From: Prostheceraeus crozeri
Lineage: Eukaryota; Platyhelminthes; Polycladida; Euryleptidae
Direction: 5' to 3'
Assembly (NCBI GenBank): GCA_907163375.1
Contig: CAJQUW010012701.1
Coordinates: 41,001-105,000, forward strand
Length of the DNA: 64,000 nucleotides
Part shown: one piece after another, positions 1 to 12,301 of the stretch
Layout: every line of letters starts with the position of its first letter
Position numbering within the stretch: position 1 is the stretch's first letter
The notes under the pieces: generated by a model
Told to the model about the DNA's origin: nothing
The model's database searches: none
Seen by the model: the letters and a program-made list of their open reading frames with translations, nothing else
Program-made: the position numbers and the translations under genes

Positions 1-702
1 AGGAACTGAGGCAATGTTGAACAGTGTCAATACTTTATTTTTAGCAAGAGCAAATGGACATCTTTTTGAATCAGTTCTTTCGATGTACAGCATATTCTCG
101 TCGTGAAGATGTCATCTCATATTTGAATATAATTGATCCTTCAGTGATCTGTGTGACTGTAACAAATACAGTACATTGGCAATGTGTTCTTGATTTCATT
201 GAATTATGAATAACAACTTTGAATAATTCATTAGTGAAGAATAACTAAATAATTATATTCCATAGCAATGAAAATGAAAATGAAGTAATCCAATCAAAAT
301 TGGGAATCAGTTGGACTAAGTAAAAAGTACAACGCTGTCAAGAGATTGAATTGTTTTTTCATCTTCAGCAAAAAACTTTAATTTTAAAATAATTCATCCA
401 GCAAAAGGATAATAGGCAGGCCTAGAGCAACCAAAATAATTGAATAGCATAGACTCTTATTAATAGCGAATTGATTAATGTATGTGTTGAATTGAAAACA
501 GTGCTCGTTGTAGATCTGTCGCAAACATTTGCCACCAAGATAGAAAATTTGTCGCGCTCAAGCACTTTTAGTCATGGCCAAAATAGATGTGACACCATTT
601 TTTCGTGTAAGCGGTAGACACGTCCGCTTGGAAGTAGCTTCAAAGCGGAATAACGGGATAAATATATCAACTGACACACTAGGTGACATGGCTCGCGTGA
701 TT
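1..702. other. AT-rich non-coding stretch
   Basis: I see no reading frame with recognisable protein similarity, no RNA gene and no clear repeat here. It lies 3' of the collagen gene (minus strand) and is probably intergenic. Confidence 0.4.
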
Positions 703-1086
703 CACGCGTAATTACGGAATACCCCAAACATCCGTGGTTAAGGACATTCTATTCTTCTACCCGCGTACATACGCGCTGCACTAAGAGTCAGAAATCACTT
801 GATCTGATGCTGTTAAAACATGGGGAATGTTTATGATACGCGCGGGCGAGTACGGTTGTCTGCGCTGCCGCTTGAACCACGGATGAGCCGCTAAGCATGT
901 CCTGTCTTCCCTGAGCATGAAATTGAGGTCCTATCACATTGTTTAGCCTCTGTTGCATGCAGACACATGAGACGCAAAGTCTTTATAACAGGACTGCCAA
1001 CTGTACTAACTTATATACCGTAACAGATATTGCAGCAACATCCCGCATAGCCACGGATGTTTGGGGTCATTTGTAATTACGCGTGG
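703..1086. repeat. MITE-like element with 35-bp inverted ends
   Basis: The left end (703-737) starts CACGCGTAATTAC and contains CCCCAAACATCCGTGG. The same blocks return inverted at 1051-1086 (CCACGGATGTTTGGGG ... GTAATTACGCGTG), differing mainly in a six-base stretch between the blocks. The 384-bp unit has no coding capacity, so it looks like a non-autonomous DNA transposon. I could not identify a target-site duplication, so the family is unassigned. Confidence 0.5.
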
Positions 1087-1325
1087 TAGTACTAAAAAGC
1101 CAAAACTCCTTTAAATTTGGTGGGTGTAGCTAGAATGCTTAATATAAGCATTCTTACTATACTACTAATAATTAATTAAGGACTACCCATGGGATCATCC
1201 TTATCAAGTATTATGAGAATGCTCTTTATAAGCAACATCGAGAAACGAGCACCTCAGAGTATAAATGCCATAACTTCAAAATGTATGTTGACGATTGCTT
1301 CCCACTCCCAGAAATTTCTTGTTTA

Positions 1326-1597
1326 CACTGTAAACTGCGGAGTGCGAAAGCTGGCTGATTTTGACTACGAAAGCAATGTACAAAACGAGAATAACAAAAT
1401 GTACGAAAGCGGTATTGTTCATGCTCATACACTACGAAAGTGATTGGCTTTCCTATTGGATGGTGAAGATAATCTTATGGGAAAGCCAATCGCTTTCGTA
1501 GTGTATGAGCATGAACAATACCGCCTTCATGCATTCTGTTATTCTCGTTTTATACAACGCATTCGTAAGTAGCTTTGATATTTCACAGTATACAGTG
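1326..1597. mobile_element. Foldback MITE, TA target site, CACTGTAWACT ends
   Basis: The element is flanked by TA on both sides (1324-1325 and 1598-1599). It starts CACTGTAAACTG and ends with the near complement CAGTATACAGTG. Nearly the whole element folds back: the arm around 1362-1460 is inverted at about 1475-1570 with few differences, around a short centre near 1465. No transposase is present. The terminal bases match the three MITEs at 13417, 48759 and 56644, although the interior differs, so they may have been moved by one Tc1/mariner-type transposase. Small open frames in it are by-products of the palindrome. Confidence 0.65.
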
Positions 1598-1946
1598 TAC
1601 TTAAACTATGATTCACTTGTCTGACGATGATCTATGAGTATAGATCGAAATCTATCACCAAAAAAATAATAATTTCGAAATGAACATCAACTTACTTGGT
1701 TCTTTCCACAATATACTTATTATGTCCAACCAAGACATCTTCACACTATTATTTTACTTCAGGAATGAATTTCCAAAACAGAATAAACGATTGAGTCCTC
1801 TTGACTTTGCCATAACAACAAATGAAAGTGAGTTTCAATTCTACAAAAAGGGCCAGCCAAGAAGAATATCCTCATTAATTTCAATTTACACATTTCATCA
1901 ACAGCAGAGCTAGCCACCATCAGAAATGAGAGAAAATGAATAACAG

Positions 1947-2262
1947 GGCGCCGTTCACACTCAACTTCGAATCAAAAGCACATACAACAATTTGATAAAA
2001 TCCTTCGACTGAATGATTATCCGAAAGACTTCATCACGCCATCAAAAAATCAAAGAAAGAACAGAAAAGAAATCGAAAAATATCCCATATCTAAGCAAAA
2101 ACAAGTGTTGCGTCAAAGTGCCCTTCATATTCGATCGGCTCATCGCCTCCATAGATGCGTCTCTTTTTTCGTCTTCCAGCACGACGATAAATTGCTGATG
2201 TACGAAACTGAAATATCGTCACAATTTTATCGTTCTTGCTATCGGGCTAATGTGAACGCGCC
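1947..2262. repeat. Possible small inverted-end element
   Basis: The left end reads GGCGCCGTTCACACT and the right end, on the other strand, GGCGCGTTCACATTAGC. These imperfect inverted ends bound about 316 bp without a recognisable gene. No target duplication is clear, and the call rests only on the paired ends. Confidence 0.3.
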
Positions 2263-2448
2263 TTAACTTAGCGTTTTATCGGTTGAATGACAGTGTTGAC
2301 CAGATGAGTTCATTGGACCTTTTTATGTTGTTGTCAAAGTACGACAGCGTGCTGAAACCATGCAATTCGTCTCCTCCGCGCTGTCAAGCTATAAGCGGAC
2401 ATAATATAAGGTTATATTAAATTTATATATTTTAATACAATTCCTTTT

Positions 2449-2835
2449 TTAATACACGACCGTAGATGTTGTACATTTTGTCGGTCGGTATAAGTTATCA
2501 CATTGACCTCGGAGGTCAAGCGTTTGCCTTAGAATGTGGGCAGTTCCCATCAGTGATGCCTGAAGCAACTGAGATACTCGGTGTCGACCGGGGATTTCTT
2601 TCAGGTGTGTGGCTAACTTTTCTGTGTGGGCTCCAAAGGCGCCGACAACTACTGGTACTACTTTCACATGAATCTTCCACAGTTTCTGTATTTCAATTAT
2701 CAGGTCTTGATACTTTGTGATCTTCTCTTGTTCTTTGCTTCTGATATTTCTGTCTTCTGGTACCGCTACATCTATTAGCTATATCTATTTCTTTACTTTA
2801 TCAACAACTACGACATCTGGCCTCCTTGGTGAGAT
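2449..2835 (-). mobile_element. Non-LTR retrotransposon, C-terminal tail fragment
   Basis: Read on the minus strand, the segment gives a pattern familiar from the C-terminus of LINE reverse transcriptase proteins: a PDVVVVDK-like start, DVAVPEDRNI, KYQDL, then VVPVVVGAFG and LLQASLMGTAHILRQTL. An in-frame stop lies in the upstream part, and the reverse transcriptase core is absent. It is therefore a dead 3' fragment. The exact clade (R2-like or another) cannot be fixed from the tail alone. Confidence 0.6.
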
Positions 2836-3523
2836 TTTTGATAATTTTATTAAAATTTATAACAATTAATTTTGTAATTAAATAATTATATTATAACAAT
2901 TTTATAATTATAATTATTGTTATCCTTTATTCAACAACTTTTTTAAGAACCTGCATGAAGGCTACAACTCTACAGAGAACGCGTGGATGCGGTGAGTAGA
3001 GAGACAAAGTCTTATATAGGTATCAATAGTTATGTAATGTCACAGTCTACGAACGGGTAAAAATGTTGAACAAAGGGCATCACGCGGTTTTATAGGAAAA
3101 AATGTCGCCGTTCAAGGATTTGAATTTACATAAAGAAGAAGTACAAGTTTGGTTACAACGCGGGCTGTATGAGAAGGTACCCATCCCTCAGCGCGAAGGT
3201 CAATCCACAAAATTACACTTAGTGCAAATGAAGCGTTGCACTAACGTTAAGTAAGGGCTTCACGCTCAGGAGAGCTGGACTATTGCCCCGTAAGGTAAGA
3301 CAGGAACGATTATCCACAAGAGAATGACGACTGCGTCCGACCTTTGAAAGATTCGGAGTGCGATCACTAATACTTATCAACGTTTCCATAGAAATTAGCT
3401 GCTATTGAACTTGAATGCCTTAAGACGAACTTTTGTGACATTGCATTGAAGTTCAGATGATTGCATTGGTTCCACCAGCTATGGCATTGACTTATCTTGA
3501 ACTTGTGTGCGCTAGAATTAAAC
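2836..3523. other. Non-coding, with an A/T-only tract
   Basis: Positions about 2840-2935 are almost pure A and T. A 50-codon open frame from the ATG at 3102 to the TAA at 3252 has no recognisable similarity, and I do not call it a gene. Confidence 0.3.
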
Positions 3524-3525
3524 TA

Positions 3526-5162
3526 CAGATTGTTTCATAAAAAATGGATCACCCTTAAACATCGCCTTAACTTCAACTTTGTCTAACTCCGCCAAACTTG
3601 AACGAATTTCTCCGAAACTTGGAAGATATGTCAGTTGTGCTTACTAATATCATTGTTGGAAATTTCAAGCATGAATATTGAGTTGTTTTCCTGTTATAGA
3701 TAAAAAAGTAGTAGATAATTTGATTTTCATTTAGCAATGTTACACAAAATCATACCTCACTCTTATAAAATTACATTTGTTTCCTTTGTTATGTATTATG
3801 TTGTTCTACAAGCCAAAAGCTATCAAGCAAAACAAAAATAAAGAAAATCGGTCAATCAGAGCCAGTATAGCACCATTATTCATCAACAATAATGTAACTG
3901 CTACATGTGATTAACTGGACTTCATGTTCCATAGCTTCCTGACTTCGTTGCGGTGGTGTTGGCAGCACTCCTGATTGCTTACCAGTTGAAAACAATACAA
4001 AGCACAAATGAACAATAACGAGATCGCATTCACAAAAGGCAAAGTGTCAGCCTCGCTACATAGAACTAGGGTTTTCTTTGCGAGCTACAAGCAAGCGACT
4101 AAATGTCCCTTACACAAATGTGCATCGATGGCATAATGATGATTTTCGACTCTCGTAAAGAGGGCTCTGGCCGTCCACGCAAAACATCCAAACGTAGAGA
4201 CCGCCTAATTTTGAGATTTGTTAAAGTTGAACCAAGTCTCTCGTTAACTGAGATGGCTGCACTAGACTCGTCTATTTCTAAGTCCACTATTCGTAGAAGA
4301 CTTATTGAGTCGAATTTCAAGAGCTGTAAGATGCCCTCTCAGATCGAATTATCAGATCAGCATACAAAAAGACGTCTCAGATGGGCAATGAGTCATTGTC
4401 ACTGGCGAAATCAATGGGATCGGGCTGTCTGGTCTGATGAGGCATCAGTCCGTCTGAAGGATAGTGATGGTCGATTGAGATTATGGATAAAATCTGATCA
4501 GGAAATTCCGAGACATTTACATCGTCCCCGGGTACAAGGTGGTGCGACTCTACTGATTTGGGCTGGCATTTGGACCAATGGCCGCTCTGAATTTTACATA
4601 CAGCAAGGAACCATGAATTCTGAACGCTATGTGAATGTTTTACGAATGAACATTGGCCAAATGACAGATCAACTTGGTGGTCCATCGACTTGGTTATTTA
4701 TGAGTGATAATGCTACGTGTCACAGGAGTAGTAGAGTCAACTTATGCAAGTCTCAATTAGGGCTTAGGACATTATCTTGGCCAGCTCGTTCTCCTGATCT
4801 GAATCCCATAGAAAATGTATGGAGTATTCTAAAACGTAACGTTCGTCGTTCACTGCTACCTACAGATGGCGTATCACAACTTACGTCACTGTTAAAAAGA
4901 GAGTGGAGAAAGTTAGATCAGTCAAAAATCAACGATATCATCGAATCAATGCCTAGACGAATTGGTAATGTCATTGACAATAAGGGTAGGGCCACAAAAT
5001 ATTAGCTTCTTAAGAACCGTTACTGTATCATAGCTTATCAGATTATATAAGGACATTTAAATATATTAGGGACATGAAATAACATGAAAAATGCTTTCTG
5101 TATCATACCTATGTTTTATTTAGTCAAATTTTAGGATGATCCACTTTTTATGAAACGGACTG
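3526..5162 (+). mobile_element. Tc1-type DNA transposon, copy 1
   Basis: The 5' end is CAGATTGTTTCATAAAAAAT preceded by TA (3524-3525). The 3' end, read inward from 5162, is CAGTCCGTTTCATAAAAAGT. These roughly 30-bp imperfect inverted ends match those of copy 2 at 52503-54150 on the other strand, and the two copies are nearly identical. Element length is 1,637 bp, typical for Tc1. It carries one transposase gene. The 3' end is not followed directly by TA but by an extra inverted piece of the element's own 5' end (5163-5434). Confidence 0.85.
4103..5005 (+). pseudogene. Tc1-family transposase, N-terminal frameshift
   Basis: The 300-residue open frame holds the whole DDE catalytic domain of a Tc1/mariner transposase, which cuts and joins DNA at TA sites. 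The catalytic acids are the D of WSDEA, the D of MSDNATCH and the E of NPIENVW. The last two are separated by 34 residues (DD34E), the Tc1 signature. A GRPRKTSK motif follows the DNA-binding part. The natural start would be near the ATG at 4011, giving NNNEIAFTKGKVSA as in copy 2. About four extra bases near 4057 shift the frame, and two missing bases near 4157 restore it. The helix-turn-helix start is thus lost, while the catalytic half is open to the TAG at 5003. Confidence 0.85.
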
Positions 5163-5434
5163 TTACATAACAAAGGAAACAAGTGTAATTTTATAAGAGT
5201 GAGGTATGATTTTGTGTAACATTGCTAAATGAAGATCAAATTATCTACTACTTTTTTTATCTATAACAGGAAAACAACTCAATATTCATGCTTGAAATTT
5301 CCCACAATGATATTAGTAAGCACAACTGACATATCTTCCAAATTTCAGAGAAATTCGTTCAAGTTTGGCGGAGTTAGACAAAGTTGAAGTTAAGGCGATG
5401 TTTAAGGGTAATCCATTTTTTATGAAACAATCTG
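5163..5434 (-). repeat. Extra inverted copy of the Tc1 5' end
   Basis: This 272-bp block is an inverted, about 96% identical copy of 3526-3795. It ends AAACAATCTG followed by TA (5435-5436). With it, the region 3526-5434 has two 5'-type ends, both next to TA, as if a long-inverted-repeat derivative could have moved as one unit. Copy 2 at 52.5 kb lacks such an addition. Confidence 0.8.
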
Positions 5435-5577
5435 TATATTGTTGCATTTAATCCTTTATAGACTTAACTTGGGGATTCTTATCGATTAAATAGGCTTTCT
5501 TATGACTATTTCCTTTCGCGGCTAGCATGCATGCCTTACTACTTATAAACTTGTTTTCACAAAACCGTCACGAATGC

Positions 5578-5757
5578 TCATGATTTACTCATGAACGCAT
5601 CATGAGATATAGTTCTCATGAATGTTCACACTACCACTCAATATATTCTCATCAAAACATCATGAGATCATCATGCGTTAAATATTTTCTGATAAGAATA
5701 TCATGAGCAAACATGAAAATCTCATGAATCCGCATAAAATTTCATGAGTTCTCATGA
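5578..5757. repeat. Cluster of nine TCATGA palindromes
   Basis: Nine copies of TCATGA occur within 180 bp, usually preceded by C, A or T, at irregular spacing (first 5578, last 5752). Chance would give well under one. It is not a regular tandem repeat, so it is either a degenerate minisatellite or a cluster of protein-binding sites. Confidence 0.55.
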
Positions 5758-6806
5758 AAAATCTTCGTGAGGATTGAATCACAGAAATTGATGTTAAAAA
5801 TGAACAATACATGTACACTTGTTTCCGACGAAAGTATTTGACGTGTCTAATATGATCCCGCATATGGCTATATGTTACGAAAATGACAATGTCATTCAAT
5901 CAAGTATTATTCTTTAAATCTAAATTATGCGACTTTCGATTCAAGCCTATCTACACGAACTTTGTATAGTTTGCAGAGTTGTGCTCCGCAAAGCTGCAAA
6001 ACTACAAATATTTATGCTATACGATCCACATTAGATCACCTATCGAAAACAGCAAATACACATTTCAATATTCATTTCACGTTTGTGTAGTCAGTTGATG
6101 ATGACTAATAAAGTGCACTCAAGACTCTCAATCACCATGATAAGACTGTTGACACAGTTTCATGGCTTAACATCATTCACTTGTTACAGCATTAGAAGGT
6201 TATCCACAACTTCTTTGACCCTAACATTCATCATGTTGAATCATGCCTGACAGAGTGACTTTTGATTTGGAGGGGGCAATTAAGACAATAATGGAAAAAT
6301 CAACACAACATTTATGTGTGCCATGCATGTGCACCAACTTGCATCACATACAGGCTGCGTAAAGAGTTAACAACGAGTATTGTATGTCTCTGCATGTATT
6401 GTAGATATCACATCGCTTTATTTGACCTGTAAAGCAGATTATTGCCCGCGGGGGAGATAATATTTACTCCAATGCACTGAAAGGAGCGCAATCTATGCCA
6501 ATTATGAGTGCTCTTGTCCTGCTTTAGTATAGACTAGATCTGTGAATAGATATTTTCACGATTGATCAGGCTAAATTTCTATTCAAATACTCTTGATAAT
6601 CATAGACATGTCAATCACAATCTGTCCTTGATCATCATAGCACGTCGTCAAATAAAATTCTCTACGCAACTCGTGCATGAGATTGCTTCATCATAGCATC
6701 CGAACACGCTAGATTTAAATCATCCTCATCCTACAGGCTCGGGAATTTAAGATATCTAACTTGTGGAATGCTATGAAGAAGCCATCATGCACTAGTTGCA
6801 TAGATA

Positions 6807-6976
6807 ACTATTGTAGTGAATGCTATGCGGTATTATTTCATTGATGCCTGCCCACAGCCGGCACCAATCGTCGTTGTTGCCGGCTACTGAAGCAAAAACC
6901 ACTATCTATGTATGTAGCCAGAAACTGTCATACTTCTGCTTGTGCATGAATCATAGCACGCATTCACTACAATAGT
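6807..6976. repeat. Short MITE-like inverted repeat
   Basis: ACTATTGTAGTGAATGC at 6807-6823 returns as its exact complement at 6960-6976. A smaller GCCGGC...GCCGGC palindrome lies inside. The 170-bp unit has no coding capacity. Confidence 0.5.
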
Positions 6977-7483
6977 AATCATGCCTAGCTTTTTTCAAGC
7001 ATCATTCTCCTTACAGCTGAGGCCGCATAGTGTACGACTCATTGATACTTTCAAAATCTAGGCATGATTGATATGTTGTTTTATTTGTGTCAGTAATCAC
7101 CAGGCGGACTACTGCACTGAAGCATGTTTCATGAAGCAGCACACATTTATTGCATTTGGCCTATCATTGCTGCTACGATGCACTATCTGTTACAGACAAT
7201 CTCACAAAGCTCAATACACATTGCAGCCAAATCAAGATGAGAGGATCTGCATTATATCAACATTGCTAGGTTATGTATTCACAACGTTCATGTAATGCTC
7301 AAATATTTCTAAATAGTCAATTTAATAGCATTGCAGACCAACTTGTGGCATAATTACACGTCAAAACTTATAAATGACTTCTTCCACTCAATAAAAGAAA
7401 AAATGAGTATCGCAAAGGGGCCCTATGAACCATGTTCAATGTGTCCCACATCTGACTACCTAGAACACTGACGCCACATAAGA

Positions 7484-7715
7484 CGTACAGTTAGTAAATT
7501 TAGATCGTTAGTTAATAATCAAAGGTTCGTACTTGTCAATTGACAAGCATGCAATCTAACCGTTGACGTTCGGGGTTCTCTGATGAAAGCTGCTTCTGAA
7601 ATGCGCGCGCTTGGCCAATCACACAAACCAAAGAGATATATCTACGTCACTTTCTATGGCTTGCTGCCATAGCATACAATGACCCGGATAGTAATACATC
7701 CGCTCTAGACCATAA
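7484..7715. repeat. Dispersed repeat, partner of 47329-47572
   Basis: Shared blocks in the same order in both places include GTACA-CAGTTAG-AAATTTA, GGTTCTCTGAT, GATGCGCGCGC/AATGCGCGCGC followed by TTGGCCAATCACA or GTGGCCAATCACA, and CCAAAGAG. The two copies are clearly diverged. No protein or terminal repeat was recognised. Confidence 0.5.
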
Positions 7716-8032
7716 ACTGTTTATCTGAAGTTCGCTAGAATGGAAATTGACTCAAGGTCGCGGCACCGCCGGGGGAACTAAGTTGCGGCATGAATGACCA
7801 ATGAAAAGCTTTGATGTACACATGTGACTGATTCTGACCCAATGATACAGTCGTTGACAAGTGTATCTAAGTGAAAATGCGTGCGATTTATGTGCCACTA
7901 TTGTGTATTACATGAAGCTTAACCTCCGTTCTAGAGGTTTTATTGTTGTCGATTTCTATGCTCTAGACTAATCCACACAGCAACGTGCCCTGCATTATTC
8001 GACAGCTTGTTTAGTAGGCTTTCAAATGAGTT

Positions 8033-8197
8033 ATGGTGGACTTCATCCGACTGTGTTTGCTGGGCAGTGATCAAAATACAAAAATTGCTGAAATTACAGG
8101 TCACAAGTTTTCAACAGGCAAGTGTGTGAGCATCATGATAAATCATGTACGAGGCCAACGAGCATTTTTTGAGATTTTTATATATATCGCTCACTGA
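8033..8197 (+). other. Short open frame, helix-turn-helix-like
   Basis: A 54-residue frame starts at the ATG at 8033 and reads MVDFIRLCLLGSDQNTK then IAEITGHKFSTGKCVS, resembling the pattern of a transposase helix-turn-helix. Nothing else of a transposase is visible around it, so this may be chance. Confidence 0.2.
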
Positions 8198-8659
8198 ATT
8201 GTATGGACTATTAGAGGAATGGTGATGTCGCATCGTTATCACAAAATCGTGACTCTGCTGACTAAAGAAATCATACTGTCACTTTTTCATCAAAAATGCT
8301 ACTGTTTGGTGTCTTCAGAATACCGACGATGTAAGGAGCAAGAATATATAAGTTTTATTGAAATGAAATCAAAAATTCTTTTTCAAACTTCTTTCAATAT
8401 TCTTCTTATCACCGCTTATGTATACAAGCAACAATCAAGGTGAACCATGTCATTAGCTCACAACAATCATCAGCGAAGCCATGTCTTCGTTCTCCCACAC
8501 CAACTGCAGATTGCTTACCTCGCATGCTGGTGTGAGAACTGTGGATGTTTTCTTCTTCAAAACTTCTCATTAATATCATTTGTAGATTGTCAACCAACGT
8601 CAGTAAAATGACAATTCTTAAGTAATATTTCCAGGTTGTTTTATACTTACTTATTCCAT

Positions 8660-8890
8660 TTAACGTCGATTGCTCCATCCATGTTGGATACGACGATTCG
8701 CTTGTATGGCGGCTCTCCATTTCGCTCGGTCGTTTGCATCTTCGACACGGACCCCGAGCGCTCGAAGGTCTTCGTTGATGTTATCGCTCCATGTCTTCTT
8801 TGGACGTTCAACTGGTCGGCGCCCATCCACTCTCAATTTCCGCACGCGCTTCACCCATTGACATTCGTCCTTTCTTTCTAATGACGGCAC
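8660..8890 (-). mobile_element. LINE reverse transcriptase, C-terminal fragment
   Basis: The minus-strand frame contains RRPVERPKKTWSDNI, EDLRALGV and EDANDRAKWRAAI. This closely follows the tail found at the end of many animal LINE polyproteins (GRP-KKTW...DLRALG...DRAKWR). Only about 76 residues remain; the polymerase core is missing. It is a 5'-truncated, dead insertion with no sign of a host function. Confidence 0.65.
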
Positions 8891-9682
8891 GCTGTTTTAT
8901 AATATCCATTTTTAATTTCCTTAACCTATGGTGACCATTGTCCTATTCTATTTCCACTGCCAGCATCTGTAGTCGGTAAGGTATATTAGACGTCTGTTTT
9001 GAACATGTATGCGACAATGTTTGGAATCTATGGTATTAGTATATTAACAGTAAGAATACAGTGTTACAAATCTTAAGATTTCCATTTTTACCAGATATTG
9101 GGCCAAAGCTGATCAATTTTAATTCGTTGCCACAAGAAAGCTCCATTGAGTTCTTTTAAGAACTGATTAATCCAATGGTTACAGTAGCATTGCATCTGTA
9201 CACTTGCGGATTGGAGAACGTCATCAGTCCTCATTAGGACTACTTCAATTAATAATTTGAATTAGTAAGCATTATATTCTATTATAAATGGCTGCTGGGA
9301 TGACTTTCATCATCGTATGAGAATCCACTCTTGTAGGGAAAGTGATATCCAGCGACTCTCACCCTCTTCGTGAATTTTTCACAAGCAAGAACCGTCTGCT
9401 GAGAAGCAAATAAGAATATTTACAAAGTACACGGATAAGCTATCGGTGCCTTCCAATTGTCTACCACTGGAAGTCGCCATCGTTTCGGCACCGTTGTCAT
9501 GATAACGCGCATGTTCAACTTTTGCGAGTCAACTACTTGTTGGTGCAATTTGCTGCACGTATTGATGAGTTCATGAAGTCCGACAGCTTCATTTAGGAAA
9601 AGTGGCTTAACTGTCGATATTACCCGACTTTACCCTAACTCATCAAAGCGCATCGTTTATCAAATTGAAACGGCTGCTGGGC
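8891..9682. other. Non-coding stretch
   Basis: I see no gene, RNA or clear repeat here. Confidence 0.3.
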
Positions 9683-10378
<696 letters not shown>

Positions 10379-10469
10379 ACAGCAAGCGCTAGTGAACGTG
10401 AAAGTGGACTGACCTTGCTCTTCATAATACCATTCATTAAATTATAAATGAAAATGAACCATTAAAATC

Positions 10470-10475
10470 AATAAA
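10470..10475 (+). promoter_or_regulatory. AATAAA polyadenylation signal after H3 fragment
   Basis: AATAAA lies 92 bp after the H3 stop codon and is followed by a GCTTGT-type sequence. Its position suggests the H3 fragment came from a polyadenylated transcript or gene. Confidence 0.4.
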
Positions 10476-10478
10476 AGG

Positions 10479-11461
10479 CTTGTCAAAATAAGACTAATTT
10501 TATTAAGCTTCAAAGTACCTTCAAAACAGAAAATGGACAATAGGTATTTGACAACAAAATCTAACGTAGAAAATAATGACAATACATATCCTGAAATTTC
10601 CTTTTCAAATAGTCCGTCTTTGAGGTTCTATCATTTGCACATCTGAAATCATGCAATTGGCAAATTTCTATTTTTTTGATGAAAAGAAATTATCAAAATT
10701 GTAATGGCAATCAATACAAGTCTATCAATGTTCCTAATGAGACATTTTTCTATAGGATGTGAAGACTCAATCTTATAGGAATTTGAAACGTAATACATTG
10801 ACGTAATACGTCATCCATTGAGAAAATATTTTTCACAATCTGCACGGAGTTATAGCATTATAGCTCACTACTTTATAATGGAGACTCAGTAGTATTATCT
10901 ACGGAAATAGTCAGAGAACTTTGAATCAGCGATCAAATAAAGTACCAACATGATTTGAAATTTCTCTATAGACTTCTTAATAGATAGAACCATGTGGAAC
11001 AAAATTCCATGCTTGGACGAAAACATGGTGCTCAACTTTGGCCGTTTCTTGTGTCTCGATTCATTGGGACCATCGAAGTCCTTATCTCTTCTCTTCATGT
11101 CTTTTCATATAAGATTAACGTGCAACGATGTATTTTAGTTTGTCTGATAGTAAATGACTCCCACATCACATATATAAGCCAGAGGACGCAAGCTTAAGTG
11201 AGAGGAGAAGAGGAAAATTTTCAAAGTCGGCTTAGAGGCTGGATAATTCTTTATACTATAAGATGAAGTCTTCTTCTATAGAAAACAAAAGTCTCCAATA
11301 CATCGGCAAGTTTAGTTAAATGCTGGATGAGTATTAAACTAGCACATTGCTTCATTTGAAAAAAGGTTTCCACAGTCCAATAATCATATTTTTCTTAACA
11401 TTTTGAGAGTAGAAAAACGAATGGAATATGAAACCGTTGTGAAGAATCAGTTGAGAGTTGC
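10479..11461. other. 3' flank and probable 3' UTR of the collagen gene
   Basis: The endostatin stop codon is at 11462-11464 on the minus strand, so the 3' untranslated region should extend leftward from there. A minus-strand AATAAA is present near 10500 (TTTATT on plus), but it is about 960 bp away and unproven. No other gene was recognised. Confidence 0.35.
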
Positions 11462-11690
11462 TCATTTTCTTCGACGATATACTAAGGACCTAGTATTAGT
11501 CTTGATACAAAGCACAAATGCATTTTGTGAGCAAGGTATTGGTTTCACTTTCAAAAGTTGTCCAGTTGTGAGTTCTCCAGCCAAACCGAACTTCTTAGTT
11601 TGAGAGCTTGTCCACAGGCGGCAAGTTGGGGTCTTCTTAAACACTGTTTTACCACTTTCATCGCTACCCAGCCAAATCTTCTTGTTTCCA
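11462..11690 (-). CDS. COL18A1-like: Multiplexin collagen, last exon (endostatin C-terminus)
   Basis: The acceptor TTTTTCAG precedes the exon at 11690. One base completes the GG left by the previous exon, giving Gly. The translation contains IWLGSDESG (endostatin VWHGSDPNG), PTCRLW (ESYCETW), IPCSQNAFVLCIKTN (SCHHAYIVLCIENS) and ends RRRK with TGA at 11462-11464. Three of the four conserved endostatin cysteines are here, so both disulfides can form together with the cysteine in the 15987-16199 exon. Endostatin is the C-terminal module of collagens XV and XVIII, released by proteolysis and acting in the extracellular matrix. The basic end YRRRK is unlike the human tail. The whole frame is open, which argues for a living gene. 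Confidence 0.9.
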
Positions 11691-11780
11691 CTGAAAAAGT
11701 GAATCCATAATAATCATTTAACATTCATTAAACCGTTCTCCTATGCTGTTCTTGGGCAAGTCTTCTTTGAGGTGAACACA

Positions 11781-12084
11781 GAGTAAGTATTTATTAGGTA
11801 GAGTGTCGACTCAAATAAATTACCGGAGATTACGTTCCGGTGGTCTAAAAAAATATTTGATCACTTTTTAGGAAGCTGAATTCCTGCAAACTATTCCTGT
11901 GTTTATATAATATCGAGATGAACCGCAATTATTAACTAACATGAAGCACGTTGGATATGAAAAGGAATGAATATTTGCTGACAAGTACAATAATTGAGCG
12001 GAAAGTAAGCTGATTATTGATCAAATTTCATGAACTGCATTATAACGCAAGTCCCTGCAAGTCTTCAAGGAAAAGTTGAGATCA
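11781..12084 (+). repeat. Intron-like dispersed repeat, copy B (truncated)
   Basis: The copy begins GAGTAAGTATTTATTAGG and keeps GTCGACTCAAA, GGAGATTACGTTC, GGAATGAATATTTGCTGACA and GCAAGTCCCTGCAAGTCTTC. It then breaks off near ATCATAGAGTAGG, which is itself the start of a further partial copy (about 12085-12120). It lies in the intron between the last two endostatin exons. Confidence 0.55.
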
Positions 12085-12301
12085 TAGAGTAGGTATATTA
12101 GGTAGAGTGGTAACTCCGCATTTATTAAATCCACAATGTGTATACACTTTCGGTTTTATTAAATGAACTCGAGGTGAATATGCAAATTTTTTCAGTATTG
12201 AATAAATTACTACGGAAGGCCCGTGTCATGACAGCCTTGGAGATTTGATGTTTGTTAAATTAGCTATTCGATGAGTTCCTATTACTTTCATGCTCAACCT
12301 G

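Larger units (their letters stand above)
5437..7483. other. Non-coding stretch with small palindromic repeats
   Basis: No gene is recognisable. A cluster of the palindrome TCATGA lies at 5578-5757 and a short inverted-end repeat at 6807-6976; both are described separately. Open frames at 5678-5899 (minus) and 7068-7295 (plus) show no familiar motif. Confidence 0.4.

Noticed and set aside
1189-1443. A small protein gene at 1.2-1.4 kb
   Set aside because: The frame lies across one arm of a foldback MITE, with an equally long frame on the opposite strand, and shows no protein-like features.
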